A DNA stretch of 64,000 bases from NCBI RefSeq assembly GCF_023100805.1, contig NZ_CP095855.1:186001-250000 (forward strand). The letters run 5' to 3'. This DNA comes from Chitinophaga filiformis (GTDB taxonomy: Bacteria > Bacteroidota > Bacteroidia > Chitinophagales > Chitinophagaceae). A model generated the notes under the pieces. The model saw nothing but the letters and a program-made list of their open reading frames with translations. It was not told the origin of the DNA and did no database searches. This document shows positions 1 through 8,661 of this stretch, piece by piece; the first letter of the stretch is position 1, and every line of letters begins with the position of its first letter. The translations under genes and the position numbers were made by a program.

Positions 1-396
1 AAAAGAACCGGCAAAATCTACATTGTACTGACGGCATTAGCCTGTCTGACATCTTTCCCCATTATGAAGAGCGGTCATTTATCGCCCGGGCATTTTCTGG
101 CCATCCTGATCCTGCTCATGCTACCGCTGGCCTACTATGCATCTTCTATAAAATTGTTCGGACAGAAATGGCAGTACATTCAGGTGGTTTTGATGTCGCT
201 CACATTATTTTTTTCACTGGTACCTGCATTTACAGAAACGCTTGTACGCGTACCACTGGGACATCCGTTTGCTTCAGGACAGGAAGATCCCGCGCTTCAG
301 CCTGTTATGGGTGTACTGGCCCTCGTTTTTGTGGTGGGTATCTGTTATCAGTTGTTCAGGCTGAGAACACAGCACAGGAAATTGCAGTCAGTATAG
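1..396 (+). CDS. Multi-pass membrane protein, N-terminus cut by window edge
   Basis: The frame is open from base 1 to a TAG at 394-396, so the 131 visible residues are the C-terminal part of a longer protein; the in-frame ATG at 64 falls inside a hydrophobic stretch and is unlikely to be the start. Four hydrophobic segments are visible, at about residues 5-22, 32-52, 57-82 and 99-121, and the protein ends in a short basic tail. No catalytic motif is visible. A Gly/His-rich turn (SGHLSPGH) separates the first two helices. It ends 45 bp from the convergent aminotransferase gene. I do not recognise the family; it is an inner-membrane protein of unknown role. Confidence 0.7.
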   Translation, partial: KRTGKIYIVLTALACLTSFPIMKSGHLSPGHFLAILILLMLPLAYYASSIKLFGQKWQYIQVVLMSLTLFFSLVPAFTETLVRVPLGHPFASGQEDPALQPVMGVLALVFVVGICYQLFRLRTQHRKLQSV

Positions 397-441
397 GGAT
401 ACATGGAAGTGGCTAACGGAACAGGAAGCTGTTCTTCAGTT

Positions 442-1971
442 TCAGGTTAGCTCCTGCCACCGGCCCACATCAAACCATTCGGATATCTTCCGCCCCACGC
501 CGTCAGCTTCCCCTTTGAAGAAATACTCATTGGAATTGTGATCGTAATAATAATCCTTTTCCCATTCATGAATATTGGCTACAGTTATCTCGATAGCATC
601 CAGGATAAAATTAATTTCCGCATTGGTCATGGTAGGATGTATTGATAATCTTACCCAACCGGGTTTACAGGAAAGATCCCCGCTACGGATTGCATCAAGT
701 ATGGCATACGATCTGGCTTTGTCTACATCAAGCAGCACATGCCCGTAAGTTCCCGCACAGGAGCATCCTCCCCTGGTCTGAATGCCGAACCTGTCGTTAA
801 GCAGCCTGGTAATTAAATTGTAATGCACGCCTGTTACGATAAACGAGACCACACCTAAGCGCTTTGTTACATTGGCCTGAAGCACCTGTACATACTTCAT
901 GTCAGGCAGTCTGTTGAATATCGTCGCCAACAGTTCTTCCTCCCGCTTAAGCATATTGCTTATACCCATTTCCTCTTTCAGCCGGATACACATGGCAGCT
1001 TTTATTCCCTGGAGAAATGGCGGTGTGCCACTGTCTTCCCGTTGTTCAATATTGGCTACGTATTCCCGCAGGCCCCATGGGTTCGTATACTTCAGGGCAC
1101 CGCCTCCTGGTTGATCAGGGATCTTATTGTTGTAAAGATGTTTGTTAAAGATCAATATCCCGGGTGTACCGGGACCACCCAGCAACTTATGCGGGGAGAA
1201 ATAGATGGCGTCCAGATAGGCGTCATTTTCACCCGGATGCATATCCATCTCACAGTAGGGTGCAGCACAGGCAAAATCCACAAAGCACCATCCACCGTAT
1301 GCATGAATGAGTTTAGCAATGCCGTGATAGTCCGTTCGAATACCCGTTACATTGGAACATGCTGTTACGGCAGCAATCTTATATACGCGGTGTTTGTGCT
1401 GCTCCAGTAAGGATCCGAAGTGTGCCATATCCACATTCCCATCTTCTCCCATCCGGATCACGGCCACGTCTGCAATGGTTTCCAGCCAGCTGGTCTGGTT
1501 GCTATGATGTTCCATTGCCGTCACAAAAACCACTGGCTTCAAGGCTTCATCACACGGCGGCCACTCTTTTCCTGTATACGCCGCAATGCGCTCGGGCACT
1601 CTCATGCCCATTATCCGTTGCAATTTGTGTACAGCAGCGGTCATTCCGCTGCCGCAAAATATCAGCACATCATCACTACCGGCATTAACGTGTTTCTTTA
1701 TAATGCGCTTGGCTTCTTCATAAGCCTTGGACATCGAGCTGCCTGTGACGGTGGTTCCTGTGTGCGTATTACCCACAAAAGGAAGTATTTCCCGCCGTAT
1801 ATAGTCTTCAATAGGTCCATAACACCTGCCGCTTGCAGTCCAATCCGCATAAATGATCCGCCTGACGCCAAAGGGCGATTCAAAATGTTGCTGACTGCCG
1901 ATAATATGCATCCTGTAAGATGAAAAGTAATCTTCCAACCGGCTCTCACGGTTCAAGGGTAGCGTTACCAT
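442..1971 (-). CDS. Aminotransferase class V / cysteine desulfurase-like PLP enzyme
   Basis: This 509-residue fold-type I PLP enzyme is of the class V (NifS/SufS/CsdA) type. The Schiff-base lysine is K262 in the motif SPHKLLGGPGTPG. A Cys-rich loop at about 399-411 (TRGGCSCAGTYGH, with C403 and C405) lies where cysteine desulfurases keep their persulfide cysteine. The EHHSNQ motif in the middle is the usual SufS-type PLP ring contact. It is about 100 residues longer than SufS, with an extended C-terminus. The start lies 2 bp after the DUF4395 gene's stop, so the two are probably co-transcribed. A role in sulfur mobilisation is plausible from the Cys loop and the cysteine-rich neighbour, but another PLP beta-elimination or transamination reaction is possible. 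Confidence 0.82.
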   Translation of the reverse strand: MVTLPLNRESRLEDYFSSYRMHIIGSQQHFESPFGVRRIIYADWTASGRCYGPIEDYIRREILPFVGNTHTGTTVTGSSMSKAYEEAKRIIKKHVNAGSDDVLIFCGSGMTAAVHKLQRIMGMRVPERIAAYTGKEWPPCDEALKPVVFVTAMEHHSNQTSWLETIADVAVIRMGEDGNVDMAHFGSLLEQHKHRVYKIAAVTACSNVTGIRTDYHGIAKLIHAYGGWCFVDFACAAPYCEMDMHPGENDAYLDAIYFSPHKLLGGPGTPGILIFNKHLYNNKIPDQPGGGALKYTNPWGLREYVANIEQREDSGTPPFLQGIKAAMCIRLKEEMGISNMLKREEELLATIFNRLPDMKYVQVLQANVTKRLGVVSFIVTGVHYNLITRLLNDRFGIQTRGGCSCAGTYGHVLLDVDKARSYAILDAIRSGDLSCKPGWVRLSIHPTMTNAEINFILDAIEITVANIHEWEKDYYYDHNSNEYFFKGEADGVGRKISEWFDVGRWQELT

Positions 1972-1973
1972 GT

Positions 1974-2636
1974 CTATCTGGATTTAGCGGTTACCACCTT
2001 TTTAAACATATCGTGCGGTTGCCTGCTGTAACGTTCATTCAGCCAGCGGGATGCAGCGAAGATGAGGGCAACAAAGAGTAGCAATACGGCCAACTGCGTC
2101 ACAGACACTTTCTGGATGTCCTGTCTTGCCGTAACATCGCATACCTCTCCAGGACAATGCTGTACTTTCTTCCTGTTAAACAAGGGATACACCATGCAGC
2201 CCAGGCAGATGCCAAAGGAAGCTTCGAAAAACAGGAATAAAAGGCAAACCAGGCAGACCAATCCGGTAATAATGCTGTAGGCGTTGACAATGATGAAAAG
2301 ATAGAACATGGTGGCAGATAACACAATACCAATGATCCAGGCAAATCTCTTCTGTGGTGCACCTACATATTCGGGTACCTGATTACGGACAATGAGGCGT
2401 CCTGCTATCATTGTTGGGGAATACCTGGGATTGATCAATACACGGATCAACAGGTCGAGTAAAAAGAAGGTGATTACGTATTTTACGAGTATAAAATTGC
2501 CGCTAAAGAGAATAAACATCAGGGATGTATAAACGGCGAGGAACAGGATTCCTGCCGCCGCCCTGATCTCACGCTCGTTCAGGACAGGGATATCATATCC
2601 CGCTACTTTTTCTCCGAATTGTAAAAACTTGTTCAT
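1974..2636 (-). CDS. DUF4395 family membrane protein
   Basis: This 220-residue integral membrane protein matches the DUF4395 family by its N-terminal INPRYSPTMIAGR region and by a cluster of cysteines (GICLGC, then CPGEVC about 20 residues later) near the third and fourth hydrophobic segments. Hydrophobic stretches lie at about 28-48, 50-68, 100-150 and 182-200. From memory, relatives are often found next to thioredoxin, rhodanese or other sulfur-handling genes; function is unproven. It is the first gene of a two-gene minus-strand unit with the desulfurase-like enzyme 2 bp downstream, which fits handling of sulfur or thiols at the membrane. That link is an inference. Confidence 0.75.
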   Translation of the reverse strand: MNKFLQFGEKVAGYDIPVLNEREIRAAAGILFLAVYTSLMFILFSGNFILVKYVITFFLLDLLIRVLINPRYSPTMIAGRLIVRNQVPEYVGAPQKRFAWIIGIVLSATMFYLFIIVNAYSIITGLVCLVCLLFLFFEASFGICLGCMVYPLFNRKKVQHCPGEVCDVTARQDIQKVSVTQLAVLLLFVALIFAASRWLNERYSRQPHDMFKKVVTAKSR

Positions 2637-2833
2637 GTTTTGATTAATATTGGGTGCAAGGATTGAATTTTTATCGATCGACGATACAAGAATAGAGAAT
2701 AGGGCTGATTACAAATATGCCCGGTCAACAAACGACGCCTCCTGGTCAATGAACTGCGAACTTGCGTCAATTATCCCAACAGAAGGCTGAAACAAAGAAC
2801 ATTTTATCGACATTTACTGCATCAAACTTCAAT

Positions 2834-3871
2834 ATGAAGATCTTATCCGGCATAAAACGATATGAACTATACGTCTGGCTTGCGCCGGCCTTTTTACTTT
2901 TAAATCTGCTGGGAGACATTGTTGAACATAGGAGCGATTTTCCGCAAAGGGCCGTTAATGAAACCTGGCTGGCATGCTATGTAATAGTGATGAATTACCG
3001 CTTGCTGGAGTACACATTGCCAGGCATGAGCCTGAAAAGGTTTTTCCGGTCCGTCCTGCTCATACTACCGTATTTCTTTTCTTATTCGCTGGGCCTTTTT
3101 CTTTGGAGAGCACTGGGAGTTACATTGCATATTTATACCGTACTGGATAACACGCTTACAATAGACAAAAGGATCGGCACCCTGACAGGATACAGTATCG
3201 GATCGATTATATTTTTCAGCGTTGTCAGGCACATCTATAACCATATAAAGCTGAAGCAATCAGCACAGGAGTTACTCATAGCAAGCCAGCAAGCCGAGCT
3301 GAACTACCTGAGATCCCAGACTAATCCTCATTTTTTATTCAATACACTGAACAATATCTATTCACTGGCCAGAGACAAGTCCGACCTCGCTCCCGAGTCT
3401 ATCCTGCGATTGTCAAAGATCCTGCGTTATATGCTGTACGAAACCAGTGCCGCCTATGCCGCTATTGAACAGGAAATTAAGATCATTGACGATTACATTG
3501 AGTTGGAAAAGCTACGCTATGATGAATCATTGCATGTTAATTTCAACCACGATCTTGAAGACAGGAAGCAGGCCTTACCGCCATTGCTGCTTATTCCACT
3601 GGTTGAAAATGCGTTCAAGCATGGTGTATCAGAAACCAGGGACCGACCCTCAGTAAATATTCATCTTTCTGTCAAAAACAGGGTGCTGCTTTTTATTGTT
3701 GAAAATTCAACCGGAGATGCTGCAGGAAATGTCAGTCTGAAGGAAAACATCGGTTTGTCTAATTTACGCCGGCAACTGGCATTGTTATATACCAGCTATA
3801 GTCTTGATACACGCCCGGGTGATTTTACATTTACCGCTACCCTGAAAATAAATCTCGACAGTCATGTCTAA
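2834..3871 (+). CDS. LytS-type sensor histidine kinase (His_kinase PF06580)
   Basis: This is a membrane sensor kinase of the LytS/YehU class. The N-terminal ~130 residues hold about four hydrophobic segments. A short linker leads to the dimerisation and phosphoacceptor region with the hallmark NPHFLFNTLN (phospho-accepting H166). The ATPase domain carries an N-box-like VENAFKHG and a C-terminal GLSNLRRQL. I chose the ATG at 2834 (345 residues); a TTG at 2762 would add 24 polar residues and is less convincing. The end overlaps the response regulator start by 8 bp, so the pair is translationally coupled. The stimulus cannot be read from the sequence. Confidence 0.9.
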   Translation: MKILSGIKRYELYVWLAPAFLLLNLLGDIVEHRSDFPQRAVNETWLACYVIVMNYRLLEYTLPGMSLKRFFRSVLLILPYFFSYSLGLFLWRALGVTLHIYTVLDNTLTIDKRIGTLTGYSIGSIIFFSVVRHIYNHIKLKQSAQELLIASQQAELNYLRSQTNPHFLFNTLNNIYSLARDKSDLAPESILRLSKILRYMLYETSAAYAAIEQEIKIIDDYIELEKLRYDESLHVNFNHDLEDRKQALPPLLLIPLVENAFKHGVSETRDRPSVNIHLSVKNRVLLFIVENSTGDAAGNVSLKENIGLSNLRRQLALLYTSYSLDTRPGDFTFTATLKINLDSHV

Positions 3872-4541
3872 AATAAAGTGCATTATTATAGAAGATGAGC
3901 CATTGGCAGCAAAGGTGCTAATCGATTATATAGCAGCGGTTCCTTTCCTGGAATTACAAAAGACTTTTAAAGATGCGATCCTTGCTGCCGAATTCCTGTC
4001 GAACAATGAGACAGATCTTATATTCCTGGATATCCATCTGCCCAGGCTGAAAGGCATGGCTTTTCTCAGAACACTTGTCAATCCGCCATCAGTAATAGTT
4101 ACCACCGCCTATCATCATTACGCAGTAGAAGGGTTTGACCTGAATGTAACAGATTACCTGTTGAAGCCTTTCGAGTTTGAGCGGTTCCTCACCGCTGTTA
4201 ATAAGGTAAATGCGGAGCCCCGGCGGATAGCAGGTAGTATCAAAGACTTTATCTTCATAAATGTACAAAAGCGGAAAGTCAAAGTCCTTTTCTCAGAAAT
4301 TCTGTATATCGAAAGCCAGCGTGAGTATATTAAAATCGTTACTACCAAAAGCGAGTACTTATCCAAAATGAGTACTCATGAGATTGAAGAGGTACTGCCA
4401 GCACATCTTTTTAAACGCATACATCGCTCTTTCATTATTTCAGTCAACCAGATAGATTCCTATACCGCCGAAATAGTGGAAATAAAAGGGATCCCTATTC
4501 CCATTGGCCGGGGGTATAAGGATGTTATTGACAATTTATGA
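3864..4541 (+). CDS. LytTR response regulator
   Basis: This 225-residue response regulator has an N-terminal receiver domain (acidic patch EDE near residue 10, phospho-acceptor D56 in LIFLDIHLP, conserved K near 105 in LLKPF). A C-terminal LytTR DNA-binding domain covers about 125-225 (VLFSEILYIESQREYIKI, then FKRIHRSFIIS). It overlaps the cognate kinase by 8 bp. LytTR regulators bind two imperfect direct repeats upstream of their targets, so the neighbouring genes are candidates, but no such pair was identified. It ends 7 bp before the convergent MFS gene. Confidence 0.92.
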   Translation: MSKIKCIIIEDEPLAAKVLIDYIAAVPFLELQKTFKDAILAAEFLSNNETDLIFLDIHLPRLKGMAFLRTLVNPPSVIVTTAYHHYAVEGFDLNVTDYLLKPFEFERFLTAVNKVNAEPRRIAGSIKDFIFINVQKRKVKVLFSEILYIESQREYIKIVTTKSEYLSKMSTHEIEEVLPAHLFKRIHRSFIISVNQIDSYTAEIVEIKGIPIPIGRGYKDVIDNL

Positions 4542-4548
4542 AGCAGGA

Positions 4549-5739
4549 TCATTTTTCAGGACTTTGATGGCTGGTTGGTGCATCAATGCTGAGCCAAAAG
4601 TAAAGCAGCACCCCAAACGTTACTACCGCAGTAGTCCCAAACGCAAGACCAGCGCCAAAGCGGAGCCATAGCCAACCGGTAACAGTACTGGCCAGCATGG
4701 TACAGATACTCTGAAACCCGGTGTAGGTGCCTATTGCGGTAGCCGTATCCGCCTTGTCAGTGATATTGCTTATCCATGCCTTGGAAATCCCTTCCGTTGC
4801 AGCAGCATAAGCGCCATACAAGAGGAAAAGAAATCCGTAGTAATAGATACTACCTGTGAAGGCCATCCCGGCATATACCAATACGAAGAGGAACAGTCCG
4901 GCAATGAATATCTTTTTCAATCCTATGCTATCGGCCAGTATTCCCAGGGGAAAAGCGGCCAATGCGTATATCAGGTTATAAAAGATATATACGCCTATAG
5001 TAGCTGCATCACTCAATCCTGCCTGTTTTATTTTCAGGAGGAGGAAAACATCGGAACTGTTAAACAATGTAAAAACCAGCAATCCTGTTACTACGCGCCG
5101 GTAAATAGCAGGGCTATGTTTCCAGTAATGCAGAAAGGAGAAAAAGGAAACGGGGGTTTTGTTCTCTTTCTGTTCGCGTTTTTTGTCTTTGAGATAAAAA
5201 GATAGTCCGATAGCCAATAGTCCGGGCACAAATGCGATAAAGAACAGCGTCCTGTATTCATTGGGATAAAGGTACAGGTAAACCAAAGCCAGGGCTGGCC
5301 CGATAACAGCTCCCAGTGTATCCATCGAACGGTGGAATCCGAACACCCGGCCTTTGGTAGCCGGCGTGGCTTCGTCAGACAACAGCGCGTCTCGCGCGCC
5401 GGTACGGATGCCTTTGCCTAAGCGGTCGGCCGTTCGTGCCAGGAATATCCAGAGCGGGTAGACAAAAACGGCCATTATGGGCTTAGACAAAGCGCTCAGG
5501 GTATATCCTAATTGTATGAACGGCGCCCTTCTGCCTCTCTGGTCAGATAATTTGCCGAAATAGCCCTTGCTTAAACCGGCGGTAGCTTCTGCAATACCTT
5601 CAAGTATGCCAATCAGCAATACGGAAAAACCAATGCTTCTTAAATAAATGGGCATGACCGGATATAACATTTCGCCGGCCACATCTGTCAGCAGACTAAT
5701 GAACGATAATACCCATATTGTACGCGTTAAGTATTTCAT
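4549..5739 (-). CDS. Major facilitator superfamily transporter
   Basis: This 396-residue protein shows a 12-helix MFS pattern. The loop between helices 2 and 3 carries the signature GYFGKLSDQRGRRAP, the MFS motif A (GxLxDRxGRR-like). A charged cytoplasmic loop (LKDKKREQKENK) near residue 185-200 separates the N- and C-terminal six-helix bundles. It probably works as a proton-coupled exporter or drug/metabolite transporter in the inner membrane; the substrate cannot be deduced. It is single, convergent with the LytTR regulator, and followed upstream by the HxlR gene on the same strand after about 80 bp. Confidence 0.88.
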   Translation of the reverse strand: MKYLTRTIWVLSFISLLTDVAGEMLYPVMPIYLRSIGFSVLLIGILEGIAEATAGLSKGYFGKLSDQRGRRAPFIQLGYTLSALSKPIMAVFVYPLWIFLARTADRLGKGIRTGARDALLSDEATPATKGRVFGFHRSMDTLGAVIGPALALVYLYLYPNEYRTLFFIAFVPGLLAIGLSFYLKDKKREQKENKTPVSFFSFLHYWKHSPAIYRRVVTGLLVFTLFNSSDVFLLLKIKQAGLSDAATIGVYIFYNLIYALAAFPLGILADSIGLKKIFIAGLFLFVLVYAGMAFTGSIYYYGFLFLLYGAYAAATEGISKAWISNITDKADTATAIGTYTGFQSICTMLASTVTGWLWLRFGAGLAFGTTAVVTFGVLLYFWLSIDAPTSHQSPEK

Positions 5740-5818
5740 GGCGCATGGTTATACTATTACCCCGAATCCACTGTTTAAGATGATATAAGCCGACAGCCAT
5801 ATAAGTCTGCCAGCCAGG

Positions 5819-6169
5819 CTATTTCCCCATAATTTTCTTACGATGTTCTATCCCCCAGCTTGTCAGGTTCTCAATGATGGTCTTCAGCGTCTTACCATGG
5901 TCTGTAAGCACATACTGAACCGTTACAGGCTGGGTGTCTAACACCGTGCGTTTAATCAGTTCATTTACTTCCAATTCTTTCAATTCCTTGCTCAGCATTT
6001 TGTTGGAAATACCGGGTACATCATTCAGGATGTCAGAGAACCTTCTTTCGCTATAATAGCAGATAGATGAGATAATAGGTATTTTCCATTTCCCGCTCAA
6101 CACGTCCATTGCATCATGGACACCCATCATCTCTCTTTTGTGATCTTGTTCGACTCTTTTGCACTCCAT
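5819..6169 (-). CDS. HxlR-family transcriptional regulator
   Basis: This 116-residue MarR/HxlR-type winged-helix protein has the HxlR core: DVLSGKWKIPIISSI, then RRFSDILNDVPGISNKMLSKELKELE (recognition helix region) and VQYVLTDHGKTL (wing). A cysteine sits at residue 3, a position used for redox sensing in some HxlR members such as HypR; whether it senses here is unknown. The gene is divergent from an SDR oxidoreductase, and the 108-bp gap is packed with GTTAC/GTAAC repeats. Its own predicted -7 element lies inside one of these palindromes, so autoregulation and control of the SDR are likely. Confidence 0.92.
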   Translation of the reverse strand: MECKRVEQDHKREMMGVHDAMDVLSGKWKIPIISSICYYSERRFSDILNDVPGISNKMLSKELKELEVNELIKRTVLDTQPVTVQYVLTDHGKTLKTIIENLTSWGIEHRKKIMGK

Positions 6170-6171
6170 AA

Positions 6172-6220
6172 GTTACTTTGTTACCTCCAGGTTACTGTTA
6201 CTTTCGGTAACAAAGTTACC
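6172..6220. promoter_or_regulatory. Probable HxlR operator: clustered GTTAC/GTAAC inverted repeats
   Basis: GTTAC occurs at 6172, 6180, 6191, 6197 and 6215, and GTAAC at 6207. The outer pair forms an inverted repeat, GTTACTTTGTTACC (6172-6185) against GGTAACAAAGTTACC (6206-6220). Putative -7 elements of both divergent genes overlap or abut the cluster. Its position between an HxlR gene and its divergent SDR target is the usual operator site for this family. Confidence 0.65.
6211..6218 (-). promoter_or_regulatory. Putative -7 element of the HxlR gene
   Basis: The minus strand reads TAACTTTG, matching the Bacteroidota -7 consensus TAnnTTTG, 42 bp upstream of the HxlR ATG. It sits inside the GGTAACAAAGTTACC palindrome, so a bound regulator would occlude it. 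Confidence 0.5.
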
Positions 6221-6239
6221 AAAATATATCCGGGCGTCA

Positions 6240-6247
6240 TAAGTTTG
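6240..6247 (+). promoter_or_regulatory. Putative -7 element of the SDR gene at 6278
   Basis: TAAGTTTG matches TAnnTTTG, 31 bp before the ATG. The -33 region about 20 bp upstream coincides with the last GTTACC of the operator cluster. This position also argues that translation starts at 6278, not at upstream in-frame codons. Confidence 0.55.
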
Positions 6248-6277
6248 TATCTCAATCATCAAATAAACGAGAGGAAA

Positions 6278-7033
6278 ATGAAAAGACTAGAGAACAAGGT
6301 AGCAGTAGTTACAGGCGCGTCAAAAGGAATAGGTGCATCCATCGCGAAATATTTTGCGGCGGAAGGTGCTAAGGTGGTGGTGAATTATGCTTCCAGCAGG
6401 GAAGATGCAGAGAAGGTGGTAAAAGCCATCAGCGACGCAGGAGGCAAGGCCATTGCGGTACAGGGTGATGTATCGGATGCGGCTGATATAAGCAGACTTT
6501 TTGAAGCAACTAAAGATGCTTTCGGCTCATTGGATATCCTGGTAAACAATGCCGGCATTTATCAGTACGCCCCGGTTGAGGAGGTTTCAGCCGATTCTTT
6601 TCATCGGCAATTTAATATCAATGTCTGGGGATCTTTACTTGCCATCCAGGCATCTTTAAAACTGTTTGGCAACAAAGGTGGCAATATCATTAACATCAGT
6701 TCAGAGGCAGGCAAAATGCCACTTCCGACAGGTTCGATATATTCTGCCACCAAGGCGGCCTTAGATGCTATTACTATTTCTTTATCAAAAGAACTGGGTG
6801 CAAAAAAGATCCGCATCAATTCTATTTTGCCGGGCGTGGTAGAAACAGAAGGCTCACATAGCGCAGGCTTTATCGGCAGTGATGCTGAAGCAAAACTCGT
6901 AGCTAACACGCCACTTGGCCGTACGGGTCAGCCGGAAGACATTGCGAAAGTAGCTGTATTTCTTGCTTCGGATGAATCGGGTTGGATTACAGGAGAAAAG
7001 ATCTCGGTTTCGGGAGGTATTTATGGATTTTAG
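6278..7033 (+). CDS. SDR family oxidoreductase (FabG / glucose dehydrogenase-like)
   Basis: This 251-residue classical short-chain dehydrogenase has the cofactor motif TGASKGIG near residue 12, NNAG near 88-91, the catalytic SxnYxxxK (Ser in NISS, then YSATK), and a C-terminal GWITGEKISVSGG that closes the substrate pocket. Residues after the second strand (NYASS) favour NADP(H). The start at 6278 follows a purine-rich GAGAGGAAA; upstream in-frame codons would cross the promoter and operator. The gene is divergent from HxlR and 98 bp upstream of a second SDR, so the two SDRs may share a transcript. The substrate is unknown. Confidence 0.92.
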   Translation: MKRLENKVAVVTGASKGIGASIAKYFAAEGAKVVVNYASSREDAEKVVKAISDAGGKAIAVQGDVSDAADISRLFEATKDAFGSLDILVNNAGIYQYAPVEEVSADSFHRQFNINVWGSLLAIQASLKLFGNKGGNIINISSEAGKMPLPTGSIYSATKAALDAITISLSKELGAKKIRINSILPGVVETEGSHSAGFIGSDAEAKLVANTPLGRTGQPEDIAKVAVFLASDESGWITGEKISVSGGIYGF

Positions 7034-7131
7034 CATGCAAGCCAGGTATAACAGTCCCGCTAAAACCCAGCTCAAGTCAGAAAGATACTCGCTCTCAACG
7101 ATTGACAAACCCAACAACAAATTGTAAAAAA

Positions 7132-8136
7132 ATGGAACAGCATCAGTATACCGGGTCACTACAAAAACCTGTAGGATCAGGGTTCAATGCAGCATCTACA
7201 TCAACAGATGTACTGAAGGGAATTGACCTTACTGGAAAAATTGCCATTGTAACAGGCGGTTACACCGGCATCGGTTTAGAAACTACCAAAATGCTTGCCG
7301 CAGCAGGCGCCACCGTTATTGTACCTGCAAGAAGTATTGAAAAGGCAGCCAAAAATCTGGCCGGCATTGCAAATGTAGTGTTAGAGGAAATGGACTTAAT
7401 GAGCCATATTTCTATAGACAGATTTGCAGAAAAATTTCTGGCTTCAGGCCGGCCATTACACCTGCTGATCAATAATGCAGGAATTATGTTTGTTCCTTTG
7501 CGCAGGGACAGCCGTGGCATAGAGTCTCAATTGGTGACAAACTACCTGGCACCATTTCAGCTCACCGCACGCTTATGGGATACACTAAAAAAAGCGAATG
7601 GCGCAAGAGTAGTGAATGTGTCTTCCCAGGGACATCAATTCGCACCATTCAATTTTGAGGATCCCAACTTTGAAAGTCGTGCGTATGAAACCTTATCAGC
7701 GTATGGCCAATCAAAGACAGCACTCAATCTGTTCACTGTTGAATTGGACAAACGTGGCAAGAGGCATCATGTAAGAGCGTATGCATTGCACCCGGGCAAT
7801 GTTCTCGGAACAGAACTGGCAAGAGAAGCATCAGTAGAAACATTCCGCCAGCTGGGATTGGTAGATGAAAATGGCAACCTTTTACCTGAATTTGCAGCTT
7901 CCATGAAAACAATTCCGCAAGGGGCGGCAACCACCCTCTGGTGTGCTACCAGTCCCTTGTTAAACAATATCGGCGGTGTGTATTGCGAGGATGCGGATAT
8001 TGCGGTATTAGCTCCAGGGCAGGAAATATCAGGGGGCGTAAAGCCTTATTCGCTGGATGAGAGCAATGCAAATCGGCTTTGGAAATTGAGCGAGGAGATG
8101 ACGGGGGTTGGGTTCGATGTTGATACGGCTGCTTGA
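7132..8136 (+). CDS. SDR family oxidoreductase (retinol dehydrogenase/WWOX-like)
   Basis: This 334-residue extended-length SDR has TGGYTGIGLETT (cofactor loop, about residue 43), LINNAGIMF, and the active-site YGQSKTA preceded by VNVSSQGH. The N-terminal ~30 residues are polar and precede the Rossmann fold, a pattern seen in light-dependent protochlorophyllide/retinol dehydrogenase-like SDRs. The start ATG at 7132 gives the full fold; an upstream in-frame extension overlaps the preceding SDR and has no support. It follows the first SDR by 98 bp and is followed by a hairpin at 8211-8239. It is probably part of the HxlR-controlled unit. Confidence 0.88.
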   Translation: MEQHQYTGSLQKPVGSGFNAASTSTDVLKGIDLTGKIAIVTGGYTGIGLETTKMLAAAGATVIVPARSIEKAAKNLAGIANVVLEEMDLMSHISIDRFAEKFLASGRPLHLLINNAGIMFVPLRRDSRGIESQLVTNYLAPFQLTARLWDTLKKANGARVVNVSSQGHQFAPFNFEDPNFESRAYETLSAYGQSKTALNLFTVELDKRGKRHHVRAYALHPGNVLGTELAREASVETFRQLGLVDENGNLLPEFAASMKTIPQGAATTLWCATSPLLNNIGGVYCEDADIAVLAPGQEISGGVKPYSLDESNANRLWKLSEEMTGVGFDVDTAA

Positions 8137-8210
8137 TAAATGCAAATAAGTTTAGACATAGGATGAACGAACAGTGGTTGATTCTACTTTAAAAGCATAT
8201 TTAGCTCTTG

Positions 8211-8239
8211 GCAAAGCCCGCGCTATTAGCGGGTTTTGC
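8211..8239 (+). terminator. Hairpin, probable terminator after the SDR pair
   Basis: GCAAAGCCCGC (8211-8221) pairs with GCGGGTTTTGC (8229-8239) across a 7-nt loop, with one G-U pair. It lies 75 bp after the SDR stop. The U-tract is within the stem's 3' arm rather than after it, so termination strength is uncertain. Confidence 0.55.
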
Positions 8240-8304
8240 TACTTAAGAGTGGGATAAGGAGAATAAGTCCCGAACCGGCTTGTATAAACTATTTATCTTA
8301 AGGT

Positions 8305-8526
8305 ATGAGGGACGCGGGAGCGACAGCGACAAATTATCCTCAGATCACAAAAGAATATTGCGATTGTTCAGCGGATAAGATCATGAAAGCGATGACAAAA
8401 GATCAGTATGTAAAAAGTGTTTCCAAGCCGCTGGAAGACCAGGTAAAAGAAGTGCTTCTGATCTTTCAGGATTGTGTGAATGAACTCAGGCACCGTATTG
8501 ACAGCGTCAAAAGACAAGCAAAATAA
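8305..8526 (+). CDS. Small hypothetical protein, possibly 5'-truncated
   Basis: The 73-residue frame starts just after an in-frame TAA at 8299. The sequence has a YCDCSADKIMKAMTKDQY core and a cysteine at about residue 57. It resembles the C-terminal half of small Bacteroidota secreted proteins that normally carry a signal peptide and extra cysteines before the YCxC motif. No signal peptide is present here and none is visible in the upstream 170 bp in any frame. It may be a remnant or a short cytosolic protein. No function is proposed. Confidence 0.45.
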   Translation: MRDAGATATNYPQITKEYCDCSADKIMKAMTKDQYVKSVSKPLEDQVKEVLLIFQDCVNELRHRIDSVKRQAK

Positions 8527-8554
8527 AGGGGGCATATGGTACACTGTCTGTTCA

Positions 8555-8588
8555 TTGCCAATTTTCCAGCCATTGGAAAAATTGGCAA
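8555..8588. repeat. Inverted repeat upstream of the AhpD-like gene
   Basis: TTGCCAATTTTCCA (8555-8568) pairs with TTGGAAAAATTGGCAA (8573-8588) apart from one bulged base. It may terminate the short upstream frame or serve as an operator for the gene starting at 8662. There is no U-run. Confidence 0.4.
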
Positions 8589-8661
8589 GTCTTAGGGAAT
8601 TAAATACATTTTTCAGAGGGTAAATGGTACGCAATTTTGTATTGACAATAAATACAAAACA

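Noticed and set aside
6116..6277. N-terminal extension of the first SDR
   Set aside because: It would overlap the HxlR gene's 5' end, operator and promoter; the canonical SDR start is at 6278.
8211..8239. Small structured RNA or riboswitch at the hairpin after the SDR pair
   Set aside because: Only a single simple stem-loop is visible, with no conserved riboswitch-like core; a terminator explains it.
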